A stretch of 63,240 bases of DNA from Gemmatimonadaceae bacterium. GTDB taxonomy: Bacteria > Gemmatimonadota > Gemmatimonadetes > Gemmatimonadales > Gemmatimonadaceae. Shown piece by piece: positions 53,599-63,240 of this stretch (position 1 is its first letter; each line of letters begins with the position of its first letter). Below the pieces are notes generated by a model. That model worked only from the letters and a program-made list of their open reading frames with translations. It was not told where the DNA came from and did no database searches. The translations under genes and the position numbers were made by a program. Location of the stretch: the NCBI GenBank assembly GCA_025931335.1, contig JAICNG010000007.1, positions 1-63,240 of the forward strand, written 5' to 3'.

Positions 53599-55518
53599 GT
53601 GCTCGAGCGGCCGCGGCTCGCACCGGCGCTCGCCGGCGCGCTTCTGCTGTTGGTCTACGGCGCGACGGTCGCGCCGACGGTCACGCTCTGGGACGCGGGC
53701 GAGTTCATTGCCGCCGTCGAGACGCTCGGGATCCCGCACCCGCCCGGCACGCCGCTTTACGTGCTCGTGGCTCGCGTGTGGAGCGACGCTCTCGGGTTCC
53801 TGCCTCGCGCGTTGGCCACCAATCTCTTCTCCGCCGTGGCGACCGCCGGCGCGGCGGCGCTCGTGGCCGGGCTCCTGGCGCGCACGACACGCCAGCCGCT
53901 CGCCGCACTCGCGGCCGCCGTGTGCGCGGGGGCCACCGCGACCGTGTGGTCCAACGCCACGGAGACGGAGGTGTATGCCGCGTCGCTCGCCCTGGCGCTC
54001 GTCATGCTCGTGGTCGCCGAGCGCGCCGGCCGCGGGGGCGCGGGGAGATGGCAGGTGCTGCTCGCGTATCTGTTCGCGCTCGCGGTGCCGCTGCACATGA
54101 GCGCGCTCGTCGCCGTGCCAGGCGCGGTTCTCCTCGCGGCGGTCGACGAGACCGGAAAGCTCCACGCGCATCGCGCGCTGCTGCTCGGCGGCGCTGGCAT
54201 TGCGGCGGCCGGGGTCGGCACGGTTTCGCTGCCGGTGATGGTGGCGGGGATCGTCCTCAGCGCAGTGGGGATGCGAAGGAGCGGCGTCTGGCGCGGCGTC
54301 GGCGCCCTTGCCGTGCTCGCGCTCGGCGTGTCGGCCACGCTCGTCCTTCTCGTTCGCTCGGCGCACGATCCCGCGCTCGACGCGGGCAATCCCGAGACCT
54401 GGGCCGGCCTCCTCGACGTGATCGCGCGGCGGCAGTACGCGCCGTCGGGGCTGTGGCCTCGTCAGGCGCCGCTGTGGATCCAGATGGGGAATCTGATCCA
54501 GTATTTCGACTGGCAGTTCGCCATGGGTGTCCAGGCCGGGGTGGGGCCCTCGCTCCTCCGCACGCCCATCACCATCCTCTACGCTCTCCTCGGCCTAACG
54601 GGGTGCGTGCGCCATGCGCGCGACGACCGCAGGAGCTGGATGGCGCTGGCGGTGGTGTTCGTCTCGGCGACCGTGGGACTCGTCGCCTACATGAACTTCA
54701 AGGCCGGGGCGTCGTTCGCGTGGTCGTTCGTGCCCGACGGCGCGCGTCACGAAGTGCGCGAGCGCGACTACTTTTTCGCGCTCGGCTTCTTCATCTGGGG
54801 GGCCTGGGCGGGGTACGGCGCGGTGCGTCTGCTGTCGCGGCGGCGACTCGCATGGTTCGGCGTCGCGCTCGCGTGCGTTCCGATCGCGCTCAACTGGCGC
54901 GTGGCGAACCGTCGGCGCTTGCCCGAGGCGTCGCTGGCGCACGTAGCAGCACGGGCGTGGCTCGCGCCGCTTCCGGAGCGAGCCGTTCTGATCACCGGTG
55001 GGGACAACGACTCCTTCCCGCTCTGGTATCTCCAGCTCGTCGAAGGCGTGCGCCCCGACGTTACGGTGATCACATCGCCACTCCTCGGCGCCGATTGGTA
55101 CCGCGCGGAAGTCGCGGAACGCCATCGATTGCTGCCGGTCGAGGCGGCGACGTCTCGCATGACACAGGCGGAGCGTTTACGTCTGCTGGCACATCGCGCG
55201 GCGGGTATGGGCCGACCGCTGGCCGTGTCGGCGTTTCTCGACAGCGCGCGTCGCGCGTACCTCGCGCGATCGTGGCGATTCGATGGGATGACGTTCCACG
55301 CCGACGGCTGGCCCCCCGGTACCCGGCTGGACGTTCGGCAGGCGGCACGTGTGAGCGATGTGATTCCGGGGTATATCCTCGATCGCGAGCCGCTGGACAC
55401 GCCGGACCGAGCGCCCAGCTTCATGGCGCATACGCTGCGTTGTCCCTCGCTCGTGGCGCGGTCAGGCGGCACGGGTCAGCTCGCCGATTCGCTTGATTCG
55501 ACGTGTAACTTCAGATAG
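53599..55518 (+). CDS. DUF2723 membrane protein
   Basis: A 639-aa multi-pass membrane protein of the DUF2723 family, related to protein O-mannosyltransferase-like GT-C enzymes. The conserved luminal start is TLWDAGEFIAAVETLG and PHPPGTPLYVLVARVW. NLIQYFDWQFAMG and GDNDSFPLWYLQLVEGVRPD are also typical. The second half is a soluble periplasmic region. It starts at GTG 53599, 3 bp after the cdaA stop. A glycosyltransferase role is likely by fold but unproven. Confidence 0.88.
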   Translation: MLERPRLAPALAGALLLLVYGATVAPTVTLWDAGEFIAAVETLGIPHPPGTPLYVLVARVWSDALGFLPRALATNLFSAVATAGAAALVAGLLARTTRQPLAALAAAVCAGATATVWSNATETEVYAASLALALVMLVVAERAGRGGAGRWQVLLAYLFALAVPLHMSALVAVPGAVLLAAVDETGKLHAHRALLLGGAGIAAAGVGTVSLPVMVAGIVLSAVGMRRSGVWRGVGALAVLALGVSATLVLLVRSAHDPALDAGNPETWAGLLDVIARRQYAPSGLWPRQAPLWIQMGNLIQYFDWQFAMGVQAGVGPSLLRTPITILYALLGLTGCVRHARDDRRSWMALAVVFVSATVGLVAYMNFKAGASFAWSFVPDGARHEVRERDYFFALGFFIWGAWAGYGAVRLLSRRRLAWFGVALACVPIALNWRVANRRRLPEASLAHVAARAWLAPLPERAVLITGGDNDSFPLWYLQLVEGVRPDVTVITSPLLGADWYRAEVAERHRLLPVEAATSRMTQAERLRLLAHRAAGMGRPLAVSAFLDSARRAYLARSWRFDGMTFHADGWPPGTRLDVRQAARVSDVIPGYILDREPLDTPDRAPSFMAHTLRCPSLVARSGGTGQLADSLDSTCNFR

Positions 55519-55529
55519 GTTGCGGCGTT

Positions 55530-56213
55530 ATGAGTTTTGACCACCTCGTCGGCCGAGTGGGGGAGGTGCGGGAGCGGGTGGCATCGGCCGTGGCGCGGGG
55601 CGGGCACGGGCAACGGGTAACGATCGTCGCGGTGACGAAGACGCACGGCCCGGACGCCGTCGCGGCGGCCTGGGATGCGGGGCTTCGGGACGTCGGCGAG
55701 AACAAGGTTCAGGAAGCACTGGCCAAGATGGCCGACGTCGCCGTACCCATGTCGTGGCATTTGATCGGGCACCTGCAGCGGAACAAGGTCAAGTCGCTCG
55801 ACCGCTTTGCCCTGTTGCACTCGCTGGACAGCGCGCGTCTCGCTACTGCGGTGTGCGAGCACGGGTTGGCCCGGGGCCGCGCCGTGGACGCGCTGGTGCA
55901 GGTGAACGTGGTGGGGGAGGGGACGAAGGGCGGGTACGCGCCAGGCGACCTCCCGGCCGAAGCGGAGCGGCTCGCTGGACTGTCGGGGGTGCGGGTCTGC
56001 GGCGTGATGGTGATGGCGCCGCTGGACGCCGACGAGGCGGTGCTGCGCCGAGTATTCGCGGGCGCGCGCGATGCGCGCGAGATGTTGGAGAGCGCGGGGC
56101 ACCCCGCGTTCGAGCTGTCCATGGGGATGTCGAGCGATTTCGAGATCGCGGTGGAAGAGGGCGCCACCATGATTCGCCTGGGTACCGTCCTGTTTGGAGC
56201 GAGGCCACAATGA
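55530..56213 (+). CDS. Pyridoxal phosphate homeostasis protein (YggS/PLPBP)
   Basis: A 227-aa PLP-binding protein of the alanine-racemase N-terminal fold, without racemase activity. The PLP lysine lies in [12 protein letters not shown] (about residue 36). [27 protein letters not shown] and [20 protein letters not shown], followed by [10 protein letters not shown], mark the family. It is next to divIVA, an association also common in Firmicutes and other phyla, and overlaps it by ATGA. Confidence 0.94.
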   Translation: MSFDHLVGRVGEVRERVASAVARGGHGQRVTIVAVTKTHGPDAVAAAWDAGLRDVGENKVQEALAKMADVAVPMSWHLIGHLQRNKVKSLDRFALLHSLDSARLATAVCEHGLARGRAVDALVQVNVVGEGTKGGYAPGDLPAEAERLAGLSGVRVCGVMVMAPLDADEAVLRRVFAGARDAREMLESAGHPAFELSMGMSSDFEIAVEEGATMIRLGTVLFGARPQ

Positions 56214-56773
56214 TGGACGACTCGTTTCGGCTGACGTCCGTCGACGTCAAGCACCACGACTTCAGGCCGGCACGTCTGGGCGGCTACGAGCGAAGCAGCG
56301 TCGAGGAATTCCGCGACCGCGTGGCCGAGGAGCTCGAGCGCCTCACGAGGGCGAATCAGGAGCTGGACGCGAAGGCGAAAGGATTTCACGAGCAGCTGCG
56401 CGCGTTCCGCGAGCGCGACAAGGCGCTCAACGATGCGCTGATCTCCGCGCAGCAGCTGCGGGCGGAGATCCGCGAGCAGGCGGAGCGCGAGGCGCAGCTG
56501 ATTTTGCGCGAGGCGCGTGCGGAGGGCGACCGGTTGCTCGAGGCGGCCCGTGGCGAGATTCGCAAGCTGGAGGCGGAGCTCAAGCAGCTGGAGAAGTCGC
56601 GGCGGGCGTACCTCGGTCAGCTCCGGGCGATCGTCGAGCGACAGCTCGCCGAGCTCGACGCCACCGACACGGCGCCGGCGCGCCCACCGGAGCCCACGCG
56701 TACCGAGAACTACGACGATCCGCGGGCGGAGAAGAAGACGCCGGCCTGGCTCGATTCACTGATCAAGGAATGA
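56210..56773 (+). CDS. divIVA: DivIVA-domain protein
   Basis: A 187-aa coiled-coil protein. The N-terminal DivIVA membrane-binding motif reads [21 protein letters not shown] long heptad coiled coil follows (residues about 30-145, for example [19 protein letters not shown]). The tail is acidic and Pro-containing. Family members recognise negatively curved membranes and help site division or growth machinery. Two ATGs are adjacent at 56210 and 56213; the first gives an ATGA overlap with yggS. The stop overlaps the pnp start (ATGA). Confidence 0.9.
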   Translation: MMDDSFRLTSVDVKHHDFRPARLGGYERSSVEEFRDRVAEELERLTRANQELDAKAKGFHEQLRAFRERDKALNDALISAQQLRAEIREQAEREAQLILREARAEGDRLLEAARGEIRKLEAELKQLEKSRRAYLGQLRAIVERQLAELDATDTAPARPPEPTRTENYDDPRAEKKTPAWLDSLIKE

Positions 56774-57693
56774 CCGTAGCGCGGGACCCAGCAGGCGGGT
56801 CGCGCGCGACGGTTGCGCCACCCGCCGCGCCGCCGCATCCCACCGCCTCGCCGGAGAGCGCGGCGGAGAGTGGGCTGCACTCGCGTGCGCGCATCCGCGC
56901 GGCGGTCTCCGCGATTCGCACCCGGTACACCGGCGCGCCGGACATCGCGATCATCCTCGGCACCGGACTCGGCGCCCTCGGCCGGGAGATCGCTCTCGAG
57001 ACGTCGATCGACTACGCCGAGATTCCGGGGTTTCCGCTCTCGACCGTCGAGTCGCACTCCGGTCGGCTGCTGCTCGGGAGCCTCGGCGGCAAGCAGGTGG
57101 TGGCGATGCAGGGGCGCTTCCACCGGTACGAAGGGTACTCGCTCCAGGAGATCACCTTCCCGGTGCGGGTGATGCACGCCCTCGGGGCGAGCACGCTCGT
57201 CGTCTCAAACGCGTGCGGCGTGATGAACCCGCTGTGGGAGAAGGGCGACCTCATGCTCATCGCCGATCACATCAACCTGCTGGGCGACAATCCGCTCATC
57301 GGACCGAACGATGAGTCGCTGGGGCCACGGTTTCCCGACATGTCCCAGCCCTATGACGCCGCGTTGCGGGCGATCGCGCGCGAGGTCGCGGTGGCGTCGA
57401 AGATGATTCTGCGCGAGGGGGTCTACGTCGCCGTGACCGGCCCCAATCTCGAGACGCGGGCCGAGTACCGGATGCTGCGCAATGCCGGTGCCGACGTCGT
57501 CGGCATGTCCACCGTCCCGGAAGTGATCGTCGCGGTCCACGCGGGGATGCGCGTCCTCGGCATCTCGATCCTCACCGATCGGTGTCTGCCGGATGCCCTC
57601 GTGCCGGCGACGCTGGGGGAGATCATCGAGGTCGCGTCGCGCGCGGAGCCGCGGTTGACGACGCTCGTGCGCGGCGTGCTGGAGCGCCTGTGA
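56770..57693 (+). CDS. Purine nucleoside phosphorylase
   Basis: A 307-aa trimeric-type PNP releasing purine base and ribose 1-phosphate. [16 protein letters not shown] is the phosphate-binding start, followed by [34 protein letters not shown] and [20 protein letters not shown]. The first about 35 residues are Pro/Ala-rich and outside the fold. It is linked to hpt by pathway and overlaps ileS by GTGA. Confidence 0.92.
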   Translation: MTVARDPAGGSRATVAPPAAPPHPTASPESAAESGLHSRARIRAAVSAIRTRYTGAPDIAIILGTGLGALGREIALETSIDYAEIPGFPLSTVESHSGRLLLGSLGGKQVVAMQGRFHRYEGYSLQEITFPVRVMHALGASTLVVSNACGVMNPLWEKGDLMLIADHINLLGDNPLIGPNDESLGPRFPDMSQPYDAALRAIAREVAVASKMILREGVYVAVTGPNLETRAEYRMLRNAGADVVGMSTVPEVIVAVHAGMRVLGISILTDRCLPDALVPATLGEIIEVASRAEPRLTTLVRGVLERL

Positions 57694-60600
57694 CCGCCGT
57701 CGATCGTCCGGGGACGCACTATCGCGCCCTGCCCCCCGAGCAAGCGCCCGGCGTGCTCGAGGACGAGATGCTGGGGCGCTGGACCGAGGAGAACATTCTC
57801 GCACGCACGCTCGAGGCGCGCGAAGGGCGCGAGGACTTCGTGTTCTTCGAAGGGCCGCCGACGGCGAACGGGAAGCCGGGTATCCATCACGTTTTCTCGC
57901 GAACGATCAAGGACCTCTTCTGCCGCTACCGCGTGATGAAGGGCTACCGCGTACTGCGGAAGGCGGGTTGGGACACGCACGGCCTGCCGGTGGAGATCGA
58001 GGTCGAGAAACAGCTCGGGATCAGCGGGAAGCAGCAGATCGAGGAGATCGGGGTCGAGCGATTCAACCAGCTCTGTCGCGAGAGCGTGTGGCGCTATCGC
58101 GCCGACTGGGAGCGTCTGAGCGCGCGCATCGGCTACTGGCTCGACTACGAGAACCCCTACGTCACCTACACGAACGACTACGTCGAGAGCGTGTGGTGGG
58201 CGCTGGCGACGCTGCACGAGCAGGATCTGCTCTACCGCGGGCACAAGATCTTGCCGTACTGCCCGCGATGCGGAACGGCGTTGTCCTCGCACGAGGTCGC
58301 ACAGGGCTATGAAGATGTGCGTGATCCGAGCGTTTACATCGCCTTGGAGGTAGAAGGAGGAACGAGGAATGAGGACCGAGGAATTCGAATAGGTGTCGCT
58401 CGATCGAGTTCCTCACTCCTCAGTCCTCATTCCTCACGCCGTCGCCTCCTCGTGTGGACGACGACCCCGTGGACCCTCGTCTCCAACGTCGCGCTCGCGG
58501 TGCATCCCGATCTCACGTACCTCGAGCTCGTGAGGCGGGGGCACGAGGATGAGGGAACGGTGATCCTGGCCGAGGCCCGCGCGGCCGCGGTGTTGGGCGA
58601 GGACTGGACGGATCGATGGGACATCGTCCAGCGCGTGCAGGGGGCGCAACTCGGGGGCGTTCGCTATCGCCGCCCGCTCGATTGGGTGCCGTTCGGTGAG
58701 GGCACGCACGAGGTGATCGTCACCGAGTCGTTCGTGTCGGCCGCGGACGGCAGCGGCATCGTGCACATGGCGCCGGCGTTCGGAGCCGACGACTACGCCG
58801 CCGGGCGGCGGCACGGGCTGGCGTTCGTGCAGCCGGTGGATGCGCGCGGGGAGTTTCCCGCCGACCTGCCCGTGATCGGCGGCAAATTCGTGAAGCAGGC
58901 CGACCCGCTGATCATCGAGGAGCTCCGGCGGCGCGGCGCGCTCTGGAAGGCGGGGACGATCGAGCACTCCTATCCGCATTGCTGGCGGTGTGGGACGCCG
59001 CTCCTGTACTACGCCCGCGAATCCTGGTTCGTGCGCACGACGGCCTACCGTGACCGCATGCTGGCCCGCAACGCTCGGGTGAACTGGAATCCCCCAGAGA
59101 CGGGGCAGAAGCGGTTCGGCGAGTGGCTCACCAACAACATCGACTGGGCGCTGTCACGCGACCGGTACTGGGGAACGCCGCTGCCGATCTGGGTGTGCGA
59201 TCGCACCGGGGATCACGCCGAAGCGATCGGCTCCTACGCACAATTGGCGAAACGCCTCGGCCGGCCGTTACCGGACGACTTCGATCCGCACAAGCCGTTC
59301 ATCGATCGCTACGAATGGCCGTGCCGGGAATGCGACGGAACGATGCAGCGCGTTCCGGAGGTCATCGACACCTGGTTCGACTCGGGCTCCATGTCGTTCG
59401 CGCAGTGGCACTACCCGTTCGAGAACCACGACGTTCTGCCCACGCAGTACCCCGCGGACTTCATTGCCGAAGGGGTGGACCAGACACGCGGATGGTTCTA
59501 CTCACTCCTGGCGATAGCGACGGGGCTGGGCTCCGCGCTGCCTAACAACCAGGAGCCGGGAGTCAGGAGTCAGGAGTCAGGCGGGGGCACCCCATTCGAT
59601 ACGGCGCCCTATCGCGCGGTCGTGGTGAACGACCTGGTGCTCGACGCCGAGGGGCTCAAGATGTCGAAGAGCCGTGGGAACATCGTGGATCCCTGGGACG
59701 TGATCCCTCGTCACGGGGCCGATGCGGTGCGCCTGTTCCTCGTGGCATCGAGCCAGGTGTGGCTCCCGCGGAAGTTCGATGAGGCGGGCATTCGCGAGCT
59801 GGCCGGACGGTTCCTCCTCACACTGAAGAACGTCTACAGCGGAATCTTCGCGCAGTACGCCAACTTCGGCTGGTCACCCTCCGAGTCCGATCCGCCGCTG
59901 GGTGAGCGTCCGCTGATCGACCGGTGGGTGCTCTCGCGCCTGACGAGCATCGAGCGGCGCGCCGACGCGCAGCTCGCTGCGTACGATGCCACGCTAGCGG
60001 CCCGCACGGTCAGGGATTTTCTCGTCGACGACGTCTCGAACTGGTACGTTCGGCTCAACCGGCCGCGCTTCTACGACGTCGACACTCCCGATAGCCGTGC
60101 GGCGTTCGCCACGCTGCACGAAGTCCTGGTCGTCACCTGCCGGCTGCTCGCTCCGTTCGCCCCATTCGCCACCGACTGGATGCACCGCGAGCTCACCGGG
60201 GAGACGGTGCACACGGCCCCGTACACGCGTGACGACGTGGGCGGAGACGCTCGTAACGTCCACATGGACCAGGAGCTCGAGCGCGGCATGAGTCAGCTGC
60301 GAACGCTGGCCACGCTCGCGCGGGCCGCGCGCGAAGACGCCGACGTCAAGGTGCGCCAGCCGCTCAGCCGAATGGTGTGCGTGGTCCCGCTCGGCGCATC
60401 GGCGAGCCTTCGCGAGATGGTCCCGCTGTTGGCCGCCGAGCTCAACGTCAAGCAGGTGGAATTCGCCGAAACCGGTGATGCGCTGGTGCGCCTCGAGGCG
60501 AAAGCGAATTTCCGATCCCTCGGCAAGCGCTTCGGCAAGGCGACTCCGCTCGCCGCCCAGGCGGTGACCGCGCTCAACACCGAAGCGCTCGCGGCATTCG

Positions 60601-61025
60601 AGCGCGGCGAGCCAGTCGCGATCTCGCTCAACGGAGAATCACACCAGCTGGCGCCCGAAGACCTGACCGTCCTGCGACGAGCGTCCGGCACCCTGGTCGT
60701 CAAGGAGGCCGCCGGGTTCTTCGCGGCGATCGACCCCACCGTCACGCCGTCGCTGCGGCGGGAGGGGTTTGCTCGCGAGCTCGTGAGCAGGATTCAGCGG
60801 ATGCGCAAGGAGGCTGGTTTCGCGGTGAGCGATCGGATCGTCGTCTACGTCGCCGGCGACCCGGAACTCGAGGCCACCGCGCGGGAGTTCACCGACTATA
60901 TTTCCGGCGAGGTGCTGGCCCGCGAATTGATTGTGGGCGAGGCCTTCCCGAATACCGTCAACGTGGCGCAGTCGCTGGAGCTCGACGGGCTCCCGGTGCG
61001 CGTCGCCCTGCACAGAGTGAGTTAG
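57690..61025 (+). CDS. ileS: Isoleucyl-tRNA synthetase with two repeat-derived insertions
   Basis: A 1111-aa class I synthetase of the long, type-2-like form. The HIGH-like motif is in [16 protein letters not shown] and KMSKS is at residues 657-661. The editing-domain entry is [14 protein letters not shown], and the C-terminal extension resembles DUF5915. Two low-complexity insertions coincide with heptad-type DNA: residues about 222-249 ([20 protein letters not shown] and LLSPHSSRR) and 620-633 ([14 protein letters not shown]). Both keep the frame. The GTG start overlaps the pnp stop. Confidence 0.96.
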   Translation: MTAVDRPGTHYRALPPEQAPGVLEDEMLGRWTEENILARTLEAREGREDFVFFEGPPTANGKPGIHHVFSRTIKDLFCRYRVMKGYRVLRKAGWDTHGLPVEIEVEKQLGISGKQQIEEIGVERFNQLCRESVWRYRADWERLSARIGYWLDYENPYVTYTNDYVESVWWALATLHEQDLLYRGHKILPYCPRCGTALSSHEVAQGYEDVRDPSVYIALEVEGGTRNEDRGIRIGVARSSSSLLSPHSSRRRLLVWTTTPWTLVSNVALAVHPDLTYLELVRRGHEDEGTVILAEARAAAVLGEDWTDRWDIVQRVQGAQLGGVRYRRPLDWVPFGEGTHEVIVTESFVSAADGSGIVHMAPAFGADDYAAGRRHGLAFVQPVDARGEFPADLPVIGGKFVKQADPLIIEELRRRGALWKAGTIEHSYPHCWRCGTPLLYYARESWFVRTTAYRDRMLARNARVNWNPPETGQKRFGEWLTNNIDWALSRDRYWGTPLPIWVCDRTGDHAEAIGSYAQLAKRLGRPLPDDFDPHKPFIDRYEWPCRECDGTMQRVPEVIDTWFDSGSMSFAQWHYPFENHDVLPTQYPADFIAEGVDQTRGWFYSLLAIATGLGSALPNNQEPGVRSQESGGGTPFDTAPYRAVVVNDLVLDAEGLKMSKSRGNIVDPWDVIPRHGADAVRLFLVASSQVWLPRKFDEAGIRELAGRFLLTLKNVYSGIFAQYANFGWSPSESDPPLGERPLIDRWVLSRLTSIERRADAQLAAYDATLAARTVRDFLVDDVSNWYVRLNRPRFYDVDTPDSRAAFATLHEVLVVTCRLLAPFAPFATDWMHRELTGETVHTAPYTRDDVGGDARNVHMDQELERGMSQLRTLATLARAAREDADVKVRQPLSRMVCVVPLGASASLREMVPLLAAELNVKQVEFAETGDALVRLEAKANFRSLGKRFGKATPLAAQAVTALNTEALAAFERGEPVAISLNGESHQLAPEDLTVLRRASGTLVVKEAAGFFAAIDPTVTPSLRREGFARELVSRIQRMRKEAGFAVSDRIVVYVAGDPELEATAREFTDYISGEVLARELIVGEAFPNTVNVAQSLELDGLPVRVALHRVS
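58354..58438. repeat. Heptad-armed palindromic element inside ileS, copy H
   Basis: The left arm is GGAACGAGGAATGAGGACCG and the right arm TCCTCACTCCTCAGTCCTCA followed by TTCCTC. It is 84-85 bp long within codons about 222-249, in frame, just before the editing-domain entry. The coding effect is a Ser/Arg-rich insertion. Confidence 0.85.
59549..59588. repeat. Heptad repeat inside ileS, copy I (single arm)
   Basis: GGAGTCAGGAGTCAGGAGTC makes up the core. Only one arm is present; no complementary arm follows. It encodes [11 protein letters not shown], in frame, just upstream of the KMSKS region. Confidence 0.85.
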
Positions 61026-61448
61026 ATGGCGTCTTCAGCGAGCGCGAAGAAGTCCAAGCCGATGACCAAGAAGATGCTGGCGCACTTCGAGAAGCGACTG
61101 CTCGAGGAGCGCAAGCGCGTGCTCAAGGAGCTCGGCAACTACAGCGAGGCGTTCAACGCCACCCCGCAATCGGCCGACGGGGATCTGAGCTCGTACTCGT
61201 TCCACATGGCCGATCAGGGCACCGACGCGATGGAGCGCGAGAAGGCCTTCTTGTTCGCATCGCAGGAGGGACGCTTCCTCTGGCACATCGACGAAGCGCT
61301 GCGGCGGCTCTACCGGTCGCCGGAGACCTTCGGCAAGTGTCAGCAGTGCGGCGAGGACATCGACTTCGACCGTCTCGACGCACTGCCGCACGCGCGGCTG
61401 TGCATCAAGGACAAGCAGCGCGAGGAAGATGGGAAGAAGCAGTCCTAA
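61026..61448 (+). CDS. TraR/DksA-type zinc-finger protein
   Basis: A 140-aa DksA-like protein. A charged helical N-terminus (MLAHFEKRLLEERKRVLKEL) leads to DGDLSSYSFHMADQGTDAM and the zinc-finger FGKCQQCGEDIDF. The spacing is C-x2-C-x17-C-x2, but the fourth ligand is Asp (LCIKDK) instead of Cys. Family members modulate RNA polymerase with ppGpp. The gene starts immediately after ileS and overlaps lspA by 20 bp, a common arrangement. Confidence 0.88.
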   Translation: MASSASAKKSKPMTKKMLAHFEKRLLEERKRVLKELGNYSEAFNATPQSADGDLSSYSFHMADQGTDAMEREKAFLFASQEGRFLWHIDEALRRLYRSPETFGKCQQCGEDIDFDRLDALPHARLCIKDKQREEDGKKQS

Positions 61449-61962
61449 GGCCGCGCTGTTCTGGCCACTGCTCCTCGTCATTCTCGCGCTCGATGTCACC
61501 ACCAAATCGCTCGCCGTCACCTTCCTCGTCCCGGAATACGTTCCGCACGGGGTCGTGGGCGAATGGGTGCAGCTGACGCTCGCGTACAACCCCGGGGCGT
61601 CCTTCGGCATCGGGGTCGGGCCCTACTCGCGCGGTGTCTTCATCGTCCTCGCGCTGTTTGCCCTGGTGATTCTGGCGCAGCTCTACCGCGCGACCGCCCC
61701 CTCGGACCGCCTGCGCGCGATGGCGCTCGCCCTCGTCTGCGCCGGCGCCGGTGGCAACATGCTCGACCGGATCCGCTCCTCGCGCGGCGTGATCGACTTC
61801 ATCGATCTCGGCATCGGTGACACGCGGTTCTACACGTTCAACGTCGCCGACATGGCGATCACCGTCGGCGCGCTCGCCCTCGCCTGGGTGCTCTGGCAGG
61901 AAGACCGGACCCGATCTGTCGCGGCGGGACACCCCGTCACCGAATCCCAGAGCCCCTCGTGA
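61429..61962 (+). CDS. lspA: Signal peptidase II, first copy
   Basis: Prolipoprotein signal peptidase (177 aa) that cleaves before the lipid-modified Cys. Four hydrophobic helices are visible. The catalytic pair is in GGNMLDRIRSSRGVIDFID and FNVADMAITVGA. AYNPGASFGI is the conserved helix start. It begins inside the dksA-like 3' end. A second lspA follows with a GTGA overlap; the proteins are diverged but keep the same motifs. A large lipoprotein load (several in this window) may justify two copies. Confidence 0.93.
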   Translation: MGRSSPKAALFWPLLLVILALDVTTKSLAVTFLVPEYVPHGVVGEWVQLTLAYNPGASFGIGVGPYSRGVFIVLALFALVILAQLYRATAPSDRLRAMALALVCAGAGGNMLDRIRSSRGVIDFIDLGIGDTRFYTFNVADMAITVGALALAWVLWQEDRTRSVAAGHPVTESQSPS

Positions 61963-62489
61963 GTACCCCCGCTCGCCGAATGCTCTTCTGGGGGCTCATC
62001 GTGACCATCATCGTCCTCGATGTGGTCACGAAAGCGATGGCCGAGGCCTCACTCGCGCCGCGCGGTGTCCCACGCGAAGTCATCGGCGATTGGCTGCGAC
62101 TCACCCTCGTCTACAACACGGGCGCGGCGTTCGGCATTTCGTTAGGCCCGTACTCGCGCTGGCTCTTTCTCGCTCTGGCGATCGTCGCGCTCGTCATCCT
62201 CGGGCGGCTCTATCGGCAGACGCCGGACACCGACCGGTTTCGCATCGCCTCGATCGGGCTCGTGTGCGCCGGCGCGATCGGCAACGTGATCGACCGCATC
62301 CGGCACCCCATGGGTGTCGTGGACTTCATCGACATTGGCATTGGGGTCCACCGGTGGCCCACCTTCAACGTCGCCGACATGGCGGTCAGTATCGGGGCGT
62401 TCATGCTCGCCTGGTCCCTGTGGGCCGAGGATCGCGCGCGGGCCCGCGCGGCGTCGGCAGCCGTGCCGACTTCGGTCGAGCGAGCCTGA
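61959..62489 (+). CDS. lspA: Signal peptidase II, second tandem copy
   Basis: A 176-aa paralogue of the preceding gene. The catalytic regions are IGNVIDRIRHPMGVVDFID and FNVADMAVSIGAF, both intact. VYNTGAAFGI matches AYNPGASFGI in copy one. GTG 61959 overlaps the first lspA stop (GTGA), so both are translated from one transcript. Identity by eye is moderate, so this is an old duplication rather than a recent copy. Whether the enzymes have different substrates is not known. Confidence 0.92.
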   Translation: MSTPARRMLFWGLIVTIIVLDVVTKAMAEASLAPRGVPREVIGDWLRLTLVYNTGAAFGISLGPYSRWLFLALAIVALVILGRLYRQTPDTDRFRIASIGLVCAGAIGNVIDRIRHPMGVVDFIDIGIGVHRWPTFNVADMAVSIGAFMLAWSLWAEDRARARAASAAVPTSVERA

Positions 62490-62502
62490 CCCACTTTCCG
62501 GG

Positions 62503-63240
62503 ATGACCGGCGGCGCCGCGAGCGGCCCCGCGCCCGGGCTGCATCAATTCGTGATCGAAGAGGGGACGGGCGCGCGCCTCGACCTCCTCGTCGCCGCCCG
62601 CCTGGATCTCTCCCGCACTGGTGCGGCGACGCTCATCGCGAATGGTCGCGTGACGGTGGACGGCCGGCGCGAGAAGGCGTCGTATCGACCCGCCGTCGGC
62701 GAGCGCATTGCCGTCGACATCCCGCCACCCCCCGACCGCCCGGTGCTCGCCGAGGACATCCCGCTCACGGTGGTGTGGGAGGACGAGCACGCGCTCGTCA
62801 TCGACAAGCCGGCCGGGATGGTCGTTCACCCCGCTCCCGGGAACTGGACGGGAACGCTCGTCAACGCCCTGAAGGGCAGGGGCCAGTCCCTGTCGGCCGA
62901 AGGGGGCACGGGTCGCGAGGGCATTCTGCACCGGCTCGACAAGGAGACGTCCGGCCTGCTCCTCGTGGCCAAAACCGACCGGGCGCACCGGTGGCTCGGC
63001 GCTGCCCTGGCGGCCCGTCGCATCAGGCGCCGGTATGCGGCGCTGGCCTGGGGGCACCTGGCGGCCGACCGGGTGACTGTCGACAAACCGATCGCCCGCG
63101 ATCCGCGAGACCGAAAGCGGATGGCGATCGTCAATACGGGGAAGGCCGCAAAGACCGATTTCGTCCGGCTGGCCCGATTCGACTCGGCGGATTTGCTGCG
63201 AGCGCACTTGCACACGGGGCGCACGCATCAGATTCGCGTG
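62503..63240 (+). CDS. rluD: RluD-family pseudouridine synthase (3' end outside window)
   Basis: The first 246 codons of a ribosomal large subunit pseudouridine synthase. An S4 RNA-binding domain at the N-terminus (GARLDLLVAARLDLSRTGA, ANGRVTVDGRREKAS) precedes the RluA catalytic domain. LVIDKPAGMVVHPAPGN and the active-site Asp in ILHRLDKETSGLLLVAKT are clear. ATG 62503 follows CCGGG. The frame is open at the window end. It follows lspA, a common neighbour order. Confidence 0.93.
   Translation, partial: MTGGAASGPAPGLHQFVIEEGTGARLDLLVAARLDLSRTGAATLIANGRVTVDGRREKASYRPAVGERIAVDIPPPPDRPVLAEDIPLTVVWEDEHALVIDKPAGMVVHPAPGNWTGTLVNALKGRGQSLSAEGGTGREGILHRLDKETSGLLLVAKTDRAHRWLGAALAARRIRRRYAALAWGHLAADRVTVDKPIARDPRDRKRMAIVNTGKAAKTDFVRLARFDSADLLRAHLHTGRTHQIRV

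Noticed and set aside
53346..55496. 716-aa plus-strand ORF
   Set aside because: A shifted-frame shadow of cdaA and the DUF2723 gene, with Arg-rich composition and no domains.
58354..58438. Intein or group I intron in ileS
   Set aside because: The insertion is only about 28 codons, is in frame, and lacks splicing or endonuclease motifs.

Overview
The window is chromosomal DNA from a G+C-rich (roughly two-thirds by eye) Gram-negative-type bacterium. I suspect a Gemmatimonadota member, from the mix of lipoproteins, a TonB-domain protein, tandem lspA genes, a serine/threonine kinase fused to TolB-like and TPR regions, a Minf_1886-family protein, a DUF2723 membrane protein, CdaA and SelA. That is inference, not a database result. 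Genes are tightly packed: many start codons overlap the previous stop (ATGA, GTGA, TTGA, TGATG), and GTG/TTG starts are common.

Layout. 1-5697 (minus strand): BON-domain protein, valS, an Ig-like lipoprotein and the 5' part of selA. 5815-10341 (plus): a 50-aa membrane protein, thrS and a secreted S9 peptidase. 10529-18694: thiolase, bioY, CPBP protease, 3-hydroxyacyl-CoA dehydrogenase, acyl-CoA dehydrogenase, a leucine-type dehydrogenase, rpiB, glyA and Hsp20. 18782-26769: a Minf_1886 protein, zinc ribbon, Memo-like protein, nnr, a propeller lipoprotein, thiL, plsC, eno and an FtsB-like protein. 26814-31115: a fMet-tRNA-associated segmental duplication enclosing a small island (haem-oxygenase-like protein, basic protein, Ser/Thr kinase), then tRNA-fMet and tRNA-Met. 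31161-47172: signalling and envelope genes (two multi-sensor histidine kinases, a TetR regulator with hydrolase, a GGDEF-EAL protein, DUF72, an FAD-Rieske oxidoreductase, TPR, TonB, M48 peptidase, LemA). 47748-63240: housekeeping genes tilS-hpt-ftsH-folP-cdaA-DUF2723, then yggS-divIVA-pnp-ileS-dksA-lspA-lspA-rluD.

The most striking non-genic signal is a dispersed family of about a dozen palindromic elements. Their arms are short tandem heptads (GTCAGGA-like, GGGCCAG-like, ATTGCGG-like and others). The heptad differs between copies, yet the two arms of one copy match each other. Most copies lie within about 10 nt of the stop codon of a gene, and several enclose a terminator-like hairpin. Two lie inside the ileS reading frame and appear as low-complexity peptide insertions. 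Other notable points are a 285-bp hairpin at 47407-47691, a Lys-to-Gln change in the FtsH Walker A motif, an over-represented GTTAGGC/GCCTAAC word independent of strand and frame, two probable leaderless transcripts, tandem lspA paralogues, and a CRP-type palindrome upstream of a c-di-GMP enzyme.
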